Part shown: in pieces, positions 1 to 9,146 of the stretch
How positions within the stretch are numbered: position 1 is the stretch's first letter
How the letters are laid out: each line of letters starts with the position of its first letter
DNA from: Ignavibacteriota bacterium
Lineage (GTDB): Bacteria; Bacteroidota; Ignavibacteria; Tepidaquicellales; OLB5
Assembly: GCA_003820375.1 (NCBI GenBank)
Contig: RPQH01000027.1
Span: 1-48,077 of the forward strand
DNA: 48,077 nucleotides
Direction of reading: 5' to 3'
Made by a program: the position numbers and the translations under genes
Notes under the pieces: generated by a model
What the model was told of the DNA's origin: nothing
The model's database searches: none
What the model saw: only the letters and a program-made list of their open reading frames with translations

Positions 1-446
1 ATAAAACCAATGAATGGATAAGAACCCGTAAATTTAAACGTTAATTGAATGCATTCGAACATTTCCAAATGCTTAAATAAAATATGAAATACAATATCCT
101 TATAATAAAATACTTTTGTAATGCCTTTAACTTCTTTAAGTTCAACTGGGTATGTAGTCCTACCATCTACATCAATCAACATCCAGCGGTTTTGAGAGTC
201 TTTCTCTAAATAATTTTCTAATAAATTTATCACTTCATCCTCCGTACCCCCATCAAACTTTCCACCGTATTGAAATTCTGTCAAATCTTCTTCAGATAAA
301 TCTCTAGTGAAATATCCCCATATTTCCAGTTTTGATTTAGTCAAAAATTCGGAAAATATATCAAAATCCAAACTAACACGCTTTGTTAACTGTTCAGTAA
401 CAAAACCAATTGCTTTTTCATTTAAATATATTTTTTTTAATGGCAT
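1..446 (-). CDS. Hypothetical protein, 3' end beyond the window
   Basis: An open frame runs leftwards from an ATG at 446 to the window edge, giving about 148 codons with no stop. The translation begins MPLKKIYLNEKAIGFVTEQL and is rich in charged and aromatic residues. I see no signal peptide or membrane segment and do not recognise a family. The upstream 100 bp is very AT-rich and holds a 7-bp hairpin at 519-538. The even codon use over nearly 450 bases supports a real gene, but its end and function cannot be judged. Confidence 0.6.
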   Translation of the reverse strand, partial: MPLKKIYLNEKAIGFVTEQLTKRVSLDFDIFSEFLTKSKLEIWGYFTRDLSEEDLTEFQYGGKFDGGTEDEVINLLENYLEKDSQNRWMLIDVDGRTTYPVELKEVKGITKVFYYKDIVFHILFKHLEMFECIQLTFKFTGSYPFIGF

Positions 447-546
447 AGTAATATGTATTTTTTACTAAGAATAAATTAGGTCTATAAAAATAAAAATGAA
501 TAAATATATATTTTTCTCATTATGCGGTAATGCATAATATGAACTA

Positions 547-1800
547 TTACTTCATCAAAATTAATTTTCTTGTTTGACTAAACACCCCTGTCACCAATGT
601 ATAAAAATACACACCCGATGGATAATCACTTGCATTCCACTCAATCTCATATGTGCCGGGAGAAAGCTGTTCATTTACCAGTACTGCTATTTCTTTACCG
701 AGTATGTCGAATACTACCAGCTTTACAACATCATCCCCCCTGCCCCCTTCGAAGGGGGAGTTTTGTTGGGGAATTGAAAAGCGAATCTTTGTAGATGGAT
801 TAAACGGATTAGGATAATTTTGATACAAATTGTATGATGATGGTACTTCTGTGCTGATGGGTGTGATGCCAATTGGGGGTCCTCCGCCATCTGTGGTTTT
901 TATTACAGCACCATTATTACCACAGGCATAACCGGTATTATCATCAATAAAATAAATAGTTCTTAATGTGCCTACTGGACATGCCTGTTGGTACCATGTT
1001 TCACCTATATCAGTTGTTTTCAATATTGTTCCACCAAAACCCACAGCATAACCTGTATTAACACTTGGGAAATGCATCGAATATAAGAAACCTTCTACTG
1101 GAAGACTCTTAGAAACCCATGTAGTTCCTCCATCCGTTGTTTTAGCAGCTTTTATACCAACTACTATACCTGTCATAGAATTAACAAATGAAATAGCAGA
1201 ATAACCTGTACCAGTAGGAAAATTTTGTACATTCCAGTTAAGACCACCGTCAATTGTTTTTATTATTACACTTGGATTACCTGACGTTGTATAACCAGCA
1301 GCAAAACCTATATTGGCATCAATAAAATAAATACAATTTAAATAATAAGAGTTTGATATTGGTGAAGTAAGCAATACCCAATTTATTCCGCTATTAGTAG
1401 TTTTAATTATTTTAGCCAGTTCTCCGCATGCGTAACCTGTGTTCACATTTATAAAATAAATACCGTATAAAACAGAAGTACCAGTTGGATTTGGCTGAAG
1501 TACCCAATTATCACCTAAATTTGTTGTTTTATATATTCCCGTACCAGTCCTCCATCCTATATTTGGATCAGGAAACATTATTGCATAACTGCTACCTGTT
1601 AATGGCTGATTCCAATTTTGTCCTCCGCTAGTAGTTTTAAATTTATCACAAACTCCTATGTTTATATCTTTAAAATATAATCCATACAATTCCTGTGTTG
1701 CAGGGCTTGTGACCTGGTACCAGCCGGATTGTGAGTATATAAAACTTGTTAATATTGATAGAAGAATTGCTGTTAGTAAGAAATATGTAAATTTATTCAT
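547..1800 (-). CDS. Secreted YCF48-like repeat protein with T9SS type A sorting domain
   Basis: The ATG at 1800 is preferred over one 12 codons upstream because it begins a clean signal peptide (MNKFTYFLLTAILLSIL, cut near residue 24). The body holds about seven repeats of roughly 45 residues, each with an aromatic strand, an N-x-G-[YF/W] turn and a K-T-T-x-x-G-x-x-W end, as in YCF48/BNR-type beta-propellers. The last 90 residues form a T9SS type A sorting domain: NYPNPFNPSTKI, then V-x-D-x-x-G-K-E, then a P-S-G-V-Y-x-Y strand and a basic end. It is probably exported to the cell surface by the type IX system. No T9SS machinery gene lies in the window. Binding target or activity is unknown. 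An insertion within the sorting domain is described separately. Confidence 0.85.
   Translation of the reverse strand: MNKFTYFLLTAILLSILTSFIYSQSGWYQVTSPATQELYGLYFKDINIGVCDKFKTTSGGQNWNQPLTGSSYAIMFPDPNIGWRTGTGIYKTTNLGDNWVLQPNPTGTSVLYGIYFINVNTGYACGELAKIIKTTNSGINWVLLTSPISNSYYLNCIYFIDANIGFAAGYTTSGNPSVIIKTIDGGLNWNVQNFPTGTGYSAISFVNSMTGIVVGIKAAKTTDGGTTWVSKSLPVEGFLYSMHFPSVNTGYAVGFGGTILKTTDIGETWYQQACPVGTLRTIYFIDDNTGYACGNNGAVIKTTDGGGPPIGITPISTEVPSSYNLYQNYPNPFNPSTKIRFSIPQQNSPFEGGRGDDVVKLVVFDILGKEIAVLVNEQLSPGTYEIEWNASDYPSGVYFYTLVTGVFSQTRKLILMK
743..758. repeat. 16-bp GC-rich palindrome inserted in a coding region
   Basis: CCCCCTTCGAAGGGGG is a perfect palindrome inside a GC-rich patch (about 735-774) of the secreted repeat protein gene. 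It encodes N-S-P-F-E-G-G-R-G-D in the coding frame, between the first two strands of the T9SS sorting domain, where related domains normally have a short turn. The base composition is unlike the surrounding AT-rich gene. It looks like a copy of a small dispersed palindromic element that landed in frame. I found no second full copy in the window. Confidence 0.65.
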
Positions 1801-2159
1801 GGCTGTAAAAAATTTAATTTCTTTAAAAACTCTCACTGTTTTCGTTCAATAATCAGTGCCAGATAAAGCATTGTTTTAATATATATTTAAATGTTTAAAA
1901 TATAAACAAATAAATTAGCGGCAGTTTGAATCAAATTAAGAATTAACTCCGGCCAGGGCAGCAAAGTGTGTCAGATGTGTTGAAGTTTTAACCATATTTA
2001 TCAGGCAGCAATTTGGATGATGGCACACTCATTTCTTAAGGTTTTATTTGTTTTATGTTGATTAATACAGCTATTCCTTTTTATCTATTCTTTTACTGTT
2101 TTATTCTTTGAAACTTATCATTAAATTGATATATTATTTTAAAATTAAATTATTTTTAC
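1801..2159. other. Intergenic region without a recognisable gene
   Basis: This stretch separates the divergent secreted repeat protein and lipoprotein genes, so it should hold two promoters. It is mostly AT-rich, with a GC-richer patch around 1945-2025 that has no long frame or obvious fold. No RNA gene was recognised. Confidence 0.5.
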
Positions 2160-2543
2160 ATGAATAAATTACATTATGTTATAGTATTGCTGGTTATTGT
2201 GGGTTTTGTTTTTTCAGGATGCAGTAAAAAAAGTGCAGATAAGCTCATGGGCAAATGGCAGGCAACTGAGTTTGAAGATACTACTTTTAAATCAATGGAT
2301 ATAAAAGTAGGTTATGAATTTACTAAAGATACAATAATAAATACTGCTACAGTGCATGGTGATTCAATGCCTATGCTGAAAATTGGTTATGTTATAAAAG
2401 ATACTACACTTGGAGATACATTAGTGCTTGAGGCTACACATCCGCAGTCACAGCAGAAAGGTATGTTCAAAATCACTTTTGACGGCAGTAAGATGAAACT
2501 GACAGACCCGGGTAATACAAGAATGACACTTGAAAAGCAGTAA
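2160..2543 (+). CDS. Small lipoprotein, lipocalin-like
   Basis: The 127-residue product starts with a lipoprotein signal peptide (hydrophobic residues 5-18, lipobox F-S-G-C with the modified Cys at 21). The mature part begins S-K-K-S-A-D-K-L-M-G-K-W-x-A, a G-x-W motif followed by alternating beta strands, which is how small lipocalin-like lipoproteins of Bacteroidota begin. It ends with T-L-E-K-Q. It is probably anchored in the outer or inner membrane facing the periplasm. It stands alone with its own terminator. The family assignment rests on pattern only, and the ligand is unknown. Confidence 0.75.
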   Translation: MNKLHYVIVLLVIVGFVFSGCSKKSADKLMGKWQATEFEDTTFKSMDIKVGYEFTKDTIINTATVHGDSMPMLKIGYVIKDTTLGDTLVLEATHPQSQQKGMFKITFDGSKMKLTDPGNTRMTLEKQ

Positions 2544-2567
2544 GTATTCAGGTAAAAGATTTTTAAT

Positions 2568-2593
2568 AGGGAAGGGTTTGCCTTCCCTTTTTT
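2568..2593 (+). terminator. Rho-independent terminator of the lipoprotein gene
   Basis: The stem GGGAAGG (2569-2575) pairs with CCTTCCC (2581-2587) across a GTTTG loop and is followed by six T. It lies 25 bp after the lipoprotein stop codon. Confidence 0.85.
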
Positions 2594-2891
2594 ATTTTGC
2601 ATTTTTTAACAACCGGTAATGTCAAGTTTGTTAATTTCTGCGTACTTATTTTTATATTTCAACTGCTGAGAATTTAATGAGTGTGATATAAGTATTAGCA
2701 ATATACTGTTAAAATTGAGAAGATTAATGTTTTTTCCATCAGCAATTCATTTTTCTAAACATATGTAATCTAATTGTAAATGAAGACAATAATAATACAA
2801 AATCAGCTAATTGTATTATTTCAATTGAATAAACAATCAATTAAATCTATATTAGTGGATATTTCAATTATTAACTATCGTCAAAAAATTA
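2594..2891. other. AT-rich intergenic region upstream of hldA
   Basis: No gene, RNA or clear repeat is seen here. It should carry the promoter of the hldA-hldC-tamB-rnr run. There is no SD before the hldA ATG, which is common in this group. Confidence 0.45.
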
Positions 2892-3896
2892 ATGGATATA
2901 GAATTTTCCCCTCAAAAGCTAAACAAGATATTTAACAAGGTCAAAGATAAGCGTATTGCAATAATCGGAGATGTAATGCTGGATAAATACGTTTATGGAG
3001 AAGTAAGCAGGATTTCCCCTGAAGCTCCCGTCCAGGTTGTGGATATAAACAATGTAGAATATAAACTTGGAGGTGCTGCTAATGTTGCTAATAATGTTAA
3101 AACTCTCGAAGCAGAGCCTATTCTTATCGGGCTCGTCGGGAATGATTTTGATGGCGATGTATTTATTGAAACAATGAAAGAACACCGCCTTTCTACTGTT
3201 GGTATTTTTAAAGATAAAGCCAGACCAACTACTTCAAAGACAAGAGTTATTGCACACTCACAGCACATCATAAGAATTGACAGCGAAATAAAGCAGGATG
3301 CAGATGAAAAAGTATCAGTTAAGATATTAAACTTTTTAAAAAGACATCTAAAAAGCTTTGAAGCGGTAATACTTCAGGATTATAACAAAGGCATACTTTC
3401 CACAGAAATGATATGCAAGGTAATAGCTATGTGCAAGCAGGCTAAAATTCCTGTTTATGTAGACCCAAAGTTTGATAACTTTTTCGAATATAAGGATGTA
3501 ACAATATTTAAGCCAAACAGGAAAGAGATACAGGATGCAATGGGAATCAGGATACATGATGAAGAAGACGCCGAAGCTGCAGGCGTTCAGTTAATTGAAA
3601 AAATAAATTGTGAATGGCTTGTTTTAACAAGAGGTGAAAAAGGTATGATGCTGTTTGATAAAGATAAAGATAATATTATTATTCATAATATTCCGACTAA
3701 AGCAATAAAAGTAGCAGATGTATCAGGTGCAGGAGATACTGTAATTTCAACGCTTGCTGTTGCACTTTGCGGAGGAGCAAACATAAAAGAAGCAATTATA
3801 CTTGCAAATCATGCAGCCGGGCTTGTATGCGAAGAGGTTGGAATTGTACCTATTTTCAAGAAAAATTTAATTGAATCTTTTAACAGTAAAGGATAG
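2892..3896 (+). CDS. hldA: D-glycero-beta-D-manno-heptose 7-phosphate kinase
   Basis: This is a PfkB/ribokinase-family sugar kinase of 334 residues. It has the N-terminal G-D-V-M-L-D-x-Y motif (about residues 24-31), the substrate-side G-G-A-A-N-V-A-N-N motif, and near the C-terminus D-V-S-G-A-G-D-T, which carries the catalytic Asp and anion hole. HldA phosphorylates heptose 7-phosphate at C1 in the ADP-heptose pathway for LPS inner core. The assignment within the PfkB family is supported by the adjacent hldC, eight bases downstream. In E. coli the two activities are fused as HldE; here they are separate. The gene ends with TAG, which shows that TAG is a normal stop in this genome. Confidence 0.9.
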   Translation: MDIEFSPQKLNKIFNKVKDKRIAIIGDVMLDKYVYGEVSRISPEAPVQVVDINNVEYKLGGAANVANNVKTLEAEPILIGLVGNDFDGDVFIETMKEHRLSTVGIFKDKARPTTSKTRVIAHSQHIIRIDSEIKQDADEKVSVKILNFLKRHLKSFEAVILQDYNKGILSTEMICKVIAMCKQAKIPVYVDPKFDNFFEYKDVTIFKPNRKEIQDAMGIRIHDEEDAEAAGVQLIEKINCEWLVLTRGEKGMMLFDKDKDNIIIHNIPTKAIKVADVSGAGDTVISTLAVALCGGANIKEAIILANHAAGLVCEEVGIVPIFKKNLIESFNSKG

Positions 3897-3904
3897 TATA
3901 ATAA

Positions 3905-4384
3905 GTGGATAAGCCGGACATATTTAAAAGAGGCACAAGGCTAAAAAAGTACGTTAAGGAAATCCATGATTTTGGCTTAACCATTGTGTTTACAAACGGG
4001 GTTTTCGATATAATTCACAGAGGTCATGTTGAGTATTTGAATGAGGCAAAATCGCTGGGCGATATATTAATAGTCGGATTAAATTCAGATTCATCGGTAA
4101 AAAGAATAAAAGGCAATAGCCGCCCGGTAAATAAGGAGAATGACAGGGCTTTTGTGCTTGCAAACTTAAGGGCTGTTGATGCTGTTGCAATTTTCGAAGA
4201 TGACACACCTTATAAGCTCATTAAAGATATAAAACCCCAGGTACTTGTAAAGGGGGGAGACTGGAAACCGGAAAACATTGTTGGTGCCGATATTGTTCTG
4301 GCAAATAACGGAAAAGTTAAAAGTTTAAAGTTCGTAGATTCTTATTCTACAACTAATATAATAAAAAAGATAGCAGAAACTTAA
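3905..4384 (+). CDS. hldC: D-glycero-beta-D-manno-heptose 1-phosphate adenylyltransferase
   Basis: The 159-residue protein is a cytidylyltransferase-fold nucleotidyltransferase. It shows F-T-N-G-V-F-D-I-I-H-R-G-H (about 28-40), which contains the nucleotide-binding H-x-G-H, and near the end D-S-Y-S-T-T-N-I-I, equivalent to the family's S/T-T-x-I motif. It would convert heptose 1-phosphate and ATP to ADP-heptose. The start is GTG at 3905, with AAAGGA ending ten bases upstream inside the end of hldA, so translation is probably coupled. It matches the second half of HldE. Confidence 0.9.
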   Translation: MDKPDIFKRGTRLKKYVKEIHDFGLTIVFTNGVFDIIHRGHVEYLNEAKSLGDILIVGLNSDSSVKRIKGNSRPVNKENDRAFVLANLRAVDAVAIFEDDTPYKLIKDIKPQVLVKGGDWKPENIVGADIVLANNGKVKSLKFVDSYSTTNIIKKIAET

Positions 4385-4458
4385 TAGCATATAAATTGCT
4401 TATATTATTTAAAATTGGGCAATAATCGCTATATTCTGTTGTGTTTTTAATGTAATAT

Positions 4459-7400
4459 ATGTCGGACCAGACGAATAATAAAAAGGAAGATAAAACCAAT
4501 ATTCCAACCGGGAAAGAAAGTAAACCTAAATCCAAGAAGAGCTTTTTACAAAGACTTCCTAAGATAATCCTATACATTGCAGGCAGCTTTATTTTGCTGC
4601 TTGTTCTAATCTTTGTTTTTATTCAAACCCCCTGGTTTAACAAGATTGCACTTAACTATTCACTTGGGCAGGTCAATGAATCATGGAAAGACAAACAGAG
4701 TGAAATTACTGCAGAATCGATAGATGGAAATATTCTCACCGGTGTCCGACTTAATAATGGAGCGTTAACAGTTCAGAAAGATACACTGATGAAATTTGGA
4801 TACCTGGATGTAAGGTATGATGTCTGGGGATTATTAAGAAAAGAAATTGCAATTGAACATATTGTGCTTAACGAACCCGAAATAAATCTTGTACAGGTCA
4901 AGGGATTAGGTGACAGTATTTTATGGAATTTTAAATATTTATTTGGAACAAAGGAAGAGGAGGTGGATACTTCCACAACACCTTTTGACTGGGGAATAAT
5001 AGTTGAAGATTTAAAAATTCATAACGGTACAATAAGAGTAGTTGATTCAAACCTTGTAAATACTTCGGTAAGTAAATACCCGTTTTCTCAAATGCATGAG
5101 CTTAACACAAGTGCATTAAAAATATCAAATCTGGAAGTCGACCTTGCAGCGAGATATTTTCTTAATTCTAAAATATTAAACCTCAAAAAAGTTGCATTTA
5201 ACACAAACTCGCCTTTTAACCTGAAGAAGTTTTCAGCAGATGCCGAAATAAATGTTGCCGATACTATAAGTCATATAAAAAATTTAGAATTTATTACCGA
5301 CCGGACAAATTTATTAATTAAGGAAGTTTACATGAACCATTTCAATCCGTTTGATACTGTGGTTTATGAAAGATTCAAAGATAATGATGTAAGATTAGAA
5401 CTTTTTACTGAAAAATTTGATATTAAAGACCTGACATTTTTTATTCCCGAAATAAACTTCTTAGACAGTACTGTAGCACTGGATTTGAAAGCTGACGGTA
5501 AATACGGTGATTTGAATTTACGAAAGCTCGTTCTGAAAACTGCCGATTCATATTATAACTTCCAGGGAAAAGTTAAGAACCTGCATGACCCGTTGAAATT
5601 ATATTTTGATGTAACTGCTAATGACATGGTAATAGACCCGAAGGACACAAAAAATATCCTGCCGGGTTTGCCAATTCCCGATTACAGCCATGTTGGAAAA
5701 ATATTTGCTAACATAAGATATGTAGGAGAACCGCTTGATTTTAATTCCGACTTCGATATACGTACTGCATATGGAAACACAAACGGCTCGGTTTATCTCA
5801 ATTTAAATACACCTGTTTACCAGTACAAAGGAAATGTTGAAACCCGCGGGCTGAACATCGGAGCTATTTTAAAAGATAAAGAACTGCAGAGCAATTTAAA
5901 CCTGAGAGCTGAGGTTAACGGAAGCGGTTTTGATGTGAATACAATGTCAGCAAGAGTTAATTACCAGATAACCGGTTCCAGAATATTAGACCAGAATATA
6001 ATTCAATCTTCTGGTGTAGTCGGAATAGCGGGCGGAAATGCTACGGCTGACCTTTCTATTAAAATGCCGACTTTAAGCTCATCAGTTAAAGGCAGAATAA
6101 ATATAAATAATACAGCAAATGCAGAATACGTGCTGGTAGGAACAGCAAACGGGCTTGATATATCACAGTTCACAAAGAATTCTGAAGATAAAAGTAATAT
6201 TAATGCAACATTTAATATTAACGGCAGAGGAACCGACCTGGATAATATTTCGGGTACATTCAAAATGAATGTAGACCGGTCATATTACGCTTCTTATAAT
6301 ATACCTCCTACGCCGGTTGATATTGAAATAAGAAATAATAACAGGAATGGGTCGGTAAAAGTTATAACCGATTTCTTCGACTTTAATGCAAGAGGTTCAT
6401 TTAACCTTGGTGAAATAGCAGATGTTATTCAGTATAATATAGACAAAGTTGTAAATGAAGTTGACAGGCAGCTTAATACAGATACTTTAATGTTTGCAAG
6501 TTCTCCGGGTTCAGCATCAAATACTTTAGAGCCTGAGAAGAATTTCAGCCATTTTGATTTCGAATATGATTTTGTTACAAAGAACATGGAAGCTTTAACC
6601 AAAGTATTCGATACAAGCGGATTCAAGTTTAACGGCAATATCAGCGGCAGGTTAAGCAATTCAAATGATGATTTTTCTTCATATACAAAATTTAATATAC
6701 GTGATTTTATTTACCGGGATTCACTTTATATACTGAATAATGTTAATGGTCTTATAGATTATAAGAATGATTATAATAAATACACTTCTGTAGGTGTAAG
6801 TGCATTATATCCAATTACGGCAAAAGTTTTAATAAATGGTCAAAGAATAAAATTCGGACAGAACAATTTTGACAGTGTAAATGTAAATGTAAACCTGGAA
6901 AATGCAATGCAGACATTCCAGGTTAAGGGCAGGCAGGACACAGCTTTTGTTGTAAACGTAAAAGGAAGTACTAACCTGGCTAAAGAAGTTATCGGGGTCA
7001 AGCTTGATAGCTTATTCCTCAAATACAATAAGTTTATCCTAAATAATGACGGACAGCTTGTATTTAAATATAATATGAACCCGGATGAACAATCGATAAC
7101 ATTTGACCGGTTCAATATAAAAAATGAGCTGATGAAGCTGAATGCTAAAGGCAAGTTTTCTATGGCAGGAGAAAGTGATTTGAATTTAGATGCAACCGGG
7201 ATAAAAGTTGCCGAAATACTTGAGCTCCTTTATCCGCCTGATACATCACTGGATAAAACCGCAGAATCAAAATACAAAACACCGGTTTCCGGAAATATAA
7301 GAAGGTTATCATTAGTCTATAAAGGAGATTATACCAATCCCGAAGTTAAGCTCGAAATGAATTCAGGCCTGTTGAGATATGAAAATAGTAAAATAGGGCG

Positions 7401-9129
7401 TATAGATGCATTTGTAGATTACAAGAATTCAGTTTTAGTGACAGACGTACTTGTAAGCAATGCTTCGGGTAATGGCAAGTTAAGATTAACAGGCGATATA
7501 CCGTTTGACAATCCCATGGATGGAGTGGATACAACAGGAGCTGAAATTGCAAATATTCCTGTTAATTTCAAGCTGCTTGCAGAAAATTTCCAGTTAAATT
7601 TCTTTTCAAAGTTAATTCCAAACTTTGCTGATTTAAGAGGATTTTTAAACGGGGAAATAACAACAACAGGCACAGCAAGCGCACCTGTTCTTGCCGGAAA
7701 TATGGATATATTAAAAGGAAGATTTCTTTTTGGCTTAACCGGATTATATCATAGATTTGAAACAAAACTTAAGACAGAAAATTCTAATTTAGTTATTGAA
7801 AACTTCCGTATATATAATGAAGAAGACAATATAAGGCACATTAATGCATGGGGAACAGTTAATTTTGAAGGGCTTAAAATAAATAATATTGACATTTCAA
7901 CTTCAGGAGATATTGAAGTTCTTAATTCATCAGCAGAAGACAATGAGTTAGGATTGTATGGTGACCTGATAGTTGGAGTCGGCACACCGCCTGTTACCTT
8001 AAAAGGTAATCTTGAAAAAATGACACTTGCAGGTCAGTTTGTAATAAAGAATGCAAATGTCAATATTGCAACAATGCCGGGAGGCGGTTATGACCCTGCA
8101 ACAGATAATTTTGTTTACCGTCTTATCTCGGATTCAACAAAGCATATAGATACGGTTATTTATATTTCACCTGAAAAGATTAATCAGGTTGATCCGTTCA
8201 TGCGTACTTATGCTGTTTTAACCGAACCCAAAGCCAGTGTAACAAATCTGGTATACGATTTAAATATAAGAACAACAAAGAATGCATATGTATCTGCTGT
8301 ATTTAACCAGCTGACAGGGGAAGAGTTGTTTGGTGAATTTAATGTTAACCTGGATATTACCAATGAGAATTCAAAGGAAATGAATATATATGGAGATGTG
8401 AACATAGTTGGGGATTCGTATTACCGTTTTTACAGAAACTTTAAAGTGGGACAAAGCAAAATTACATTTAACGGTCCTGCAGACGACCCATACTTAGATA
8501 TTCATGCAGTATATCAGAGCAGAGCCGGCGGAACCAACACGTTCGGACCGCAAAATGCACCGGATGAATTGCAAACATCAAATGAGGGGGTTCTAATCAT
8601 ACTCGATATTAAAGGTAAAAAATCACAACCTGAACTCACATTGAAAATATTCGAAGGTAATTCTGAAGTAACCGGTACTGACGGTCAATCGGAAGCAATA
8701 TCATATCTGTTATTTGGTGTATCAAGAAATGAGCTAACAGCACAGCAGCGAAATACACTGGCAAGAAATGTCGGAGCAAATGTCGGTTCATCGTTCCTAA
8801 GCTCAGTAGTAGGTAATGTAATGAGAGAAATAGCCCCATTTATTGTAAGCGCAGAGGTTAATTATGATCCCAGCGGAAATGTTTACAGCGGAACTGATGT
8901 GAGGGTAACCTCTGAATTCGGTGATGCTACTGTGAGAATCGGGGGAAAAATATTATCGGGAATTAATAATACTGAAGTTAGTGTTCAATATCCATTGAAC
9001 CGGTTGTTTAATATTAATGTATCTAATAATTTAATTCTGGAATTATCCCGTGAAATTGATGATGCAAGCTTAAGCGGCGAACGGCAGTTATTGTATGGAC
9101 TTAAATTAAGTTATAAAATTACATATTAA
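4459..9129 (+). CDS. tamB: TamB-like inner-membrane translocation/assembly protein
   Basis: The protein has 1556 residues. A basic, Lys-rich N-terminus is followed by one membrane helix (35-56), then a very long run of beta-strand repeats with asparagine-rich turns, as in AsmA/TamB-type proteins that bridge the periplasm as a hydrophobic groove. The C-terminal 350 residues match the TamB domain: G-R-F-x-F near residue 1090, Y-L-L-F-G-V-S-R-N-E-L near 1415, and a final run of alternating strands ending in Y-K-I-T-Y. TamB proteins help outer-membrane protein insertion or lipid transport, often with the Omp85 protein TamA. No TamA lies in the window. It follows the LPS heptose genes and precedes rnr by 17 bp. 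Confidence 0.85.
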   Translation: MSDQTNNKKEDKTNIPTGKESKPKSKKSFLQRLPKIILYIAGSFILLLVLIFVFIQTPWFNKIALNYSLGQVNESWKDKQSEITAESIDGNILTGVRLNNGALTVQKDTLMKFGYLDVRYDVWGLLRKEIAIEHIVLNEPEINLVQVKGLGDSILWNFKYLFGTKEEEVDTSTTPFDWGIIVEDLKIHNGTIRVVDSNLVNTSVSKYPFSQMHELNTSALKISNLEVDLAARYFLNSKILNLKKVAFNTNSPFNLKKFSADAEINVADTISHIKNLEFITDRTNLLIKEVYMNHFNPFDTVVYERFKDNDVRLELFTEKFDIKDLTFFIPEINFLDSTVALDLKADGKYGDLNLRKLVLKTADSYYNFQGKVKNLHDPLKLYFDVTANDMVIDPKDTKNILPGLPIPDYSHVGKIFANIRYVGEPLDFNSDFDIRTAYGNTNGSVYLNLNTPVYQYKGNVETRGLNIGAILKDKELQSNLNLRAEVNGSGFDVNTMSARVNYQITGSRILDQNIIQSSGVVGIAGGNATADLSIKMPTLSSSVKGRININNTANAEYVLVGTANGLDISQFTKNSEDKSNINATFNINGRGTDLDNISGTFKMNVDRSYYASYNIPPTPVDIEIRNNNRNGSVKVITDFFDFNARGSFNLGEIADVIQYNIDKVVNEVDRQLNTDTLMFASSPGSASNTLEPEKNFSHFDFEYDFVTKNMEALTKVFDTSGFKFNGNISGRLSNSNDDFSSYTKFNIRDFIYRDSLYILNNVNGLIDYKNDYNKYTSVGVSALYPITAKVLINGQRIKFGQNNFDSVNVNVNLENAMQTFQVKGRQDTAFVVNVKGSTNLAKEVIGVKLDSLFLKYNKFILNNDGQLVFKYNMNPDEQSITFDRFNIKNELMKLNAKGKFSMAGESDLNLDATGIKVAEILELLYPPDTSLDKTAESKYKTPVSGNIRRLSLVYKGDYTNPEVKLEMNSGLLRYENSKIGRIDAFVDYKNSVLVTDVLVSNASGNGKLRLTGDIPFDNPMDGVDTTGAEIANIPVNFKLLAENFQLNFFSKLIPNFADLRGFLNGEITTTGTASAPVLAGNMDILKGRFLFGLTGLYHRFETKLKTENSNLVIENFRIYNEEDNIRHINAWGTVNFEGLKINNIDISTSGDIEVLNSSAEDNELGLYGDLIVGVGTPPVTLKGNLEKMTLAGQFVIKNANVNIATMPGGGYDPATDNFVYRLISDSTKHIDTVIYISPEKINQVDPFMRTYAVLTEPKASVTNLVYDLNIRTTKNAYVSAVFNQLTGEELFGEFNVNLDITNENSKEMNIYGDVNIVGDSYYRFYRNFKVGQSKITFNGPADDPYLDIHAVYQSRAGGTNTFGPQNAPDELQTSNEGVLIILDIKGKKSQPELTLKIFEGNSEVTGTDGQSEAISYLLFGVSRNELTAQQRNTLARNVGANVGSSFLSSVVGNVMREIAPFIVSAEVNYDPSGNVYSGTDVRVTSEFGDATVRIGGKILSGINNTEVSVQYPLNRLFNINVSNNLILELSREIDDASLSGERQLLYGLKLSYKITY

Positions 9130-9133
9130 AATT

Positions 9134-9140
9134 AAAAGGA
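9134..9140 (+). promoter_or_regulatory. Shine-Dalgarno sequence that fixes a CTG start for rnr
   Basis: AAAAGGA ends six bases before the CTG at 9147. The first ATG in the same frame is 71 codons further on and has no comparable site, so this motif argues for the upstream start. Confidence 0.65.
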
Positions 9141-9146
9141 AACAAA

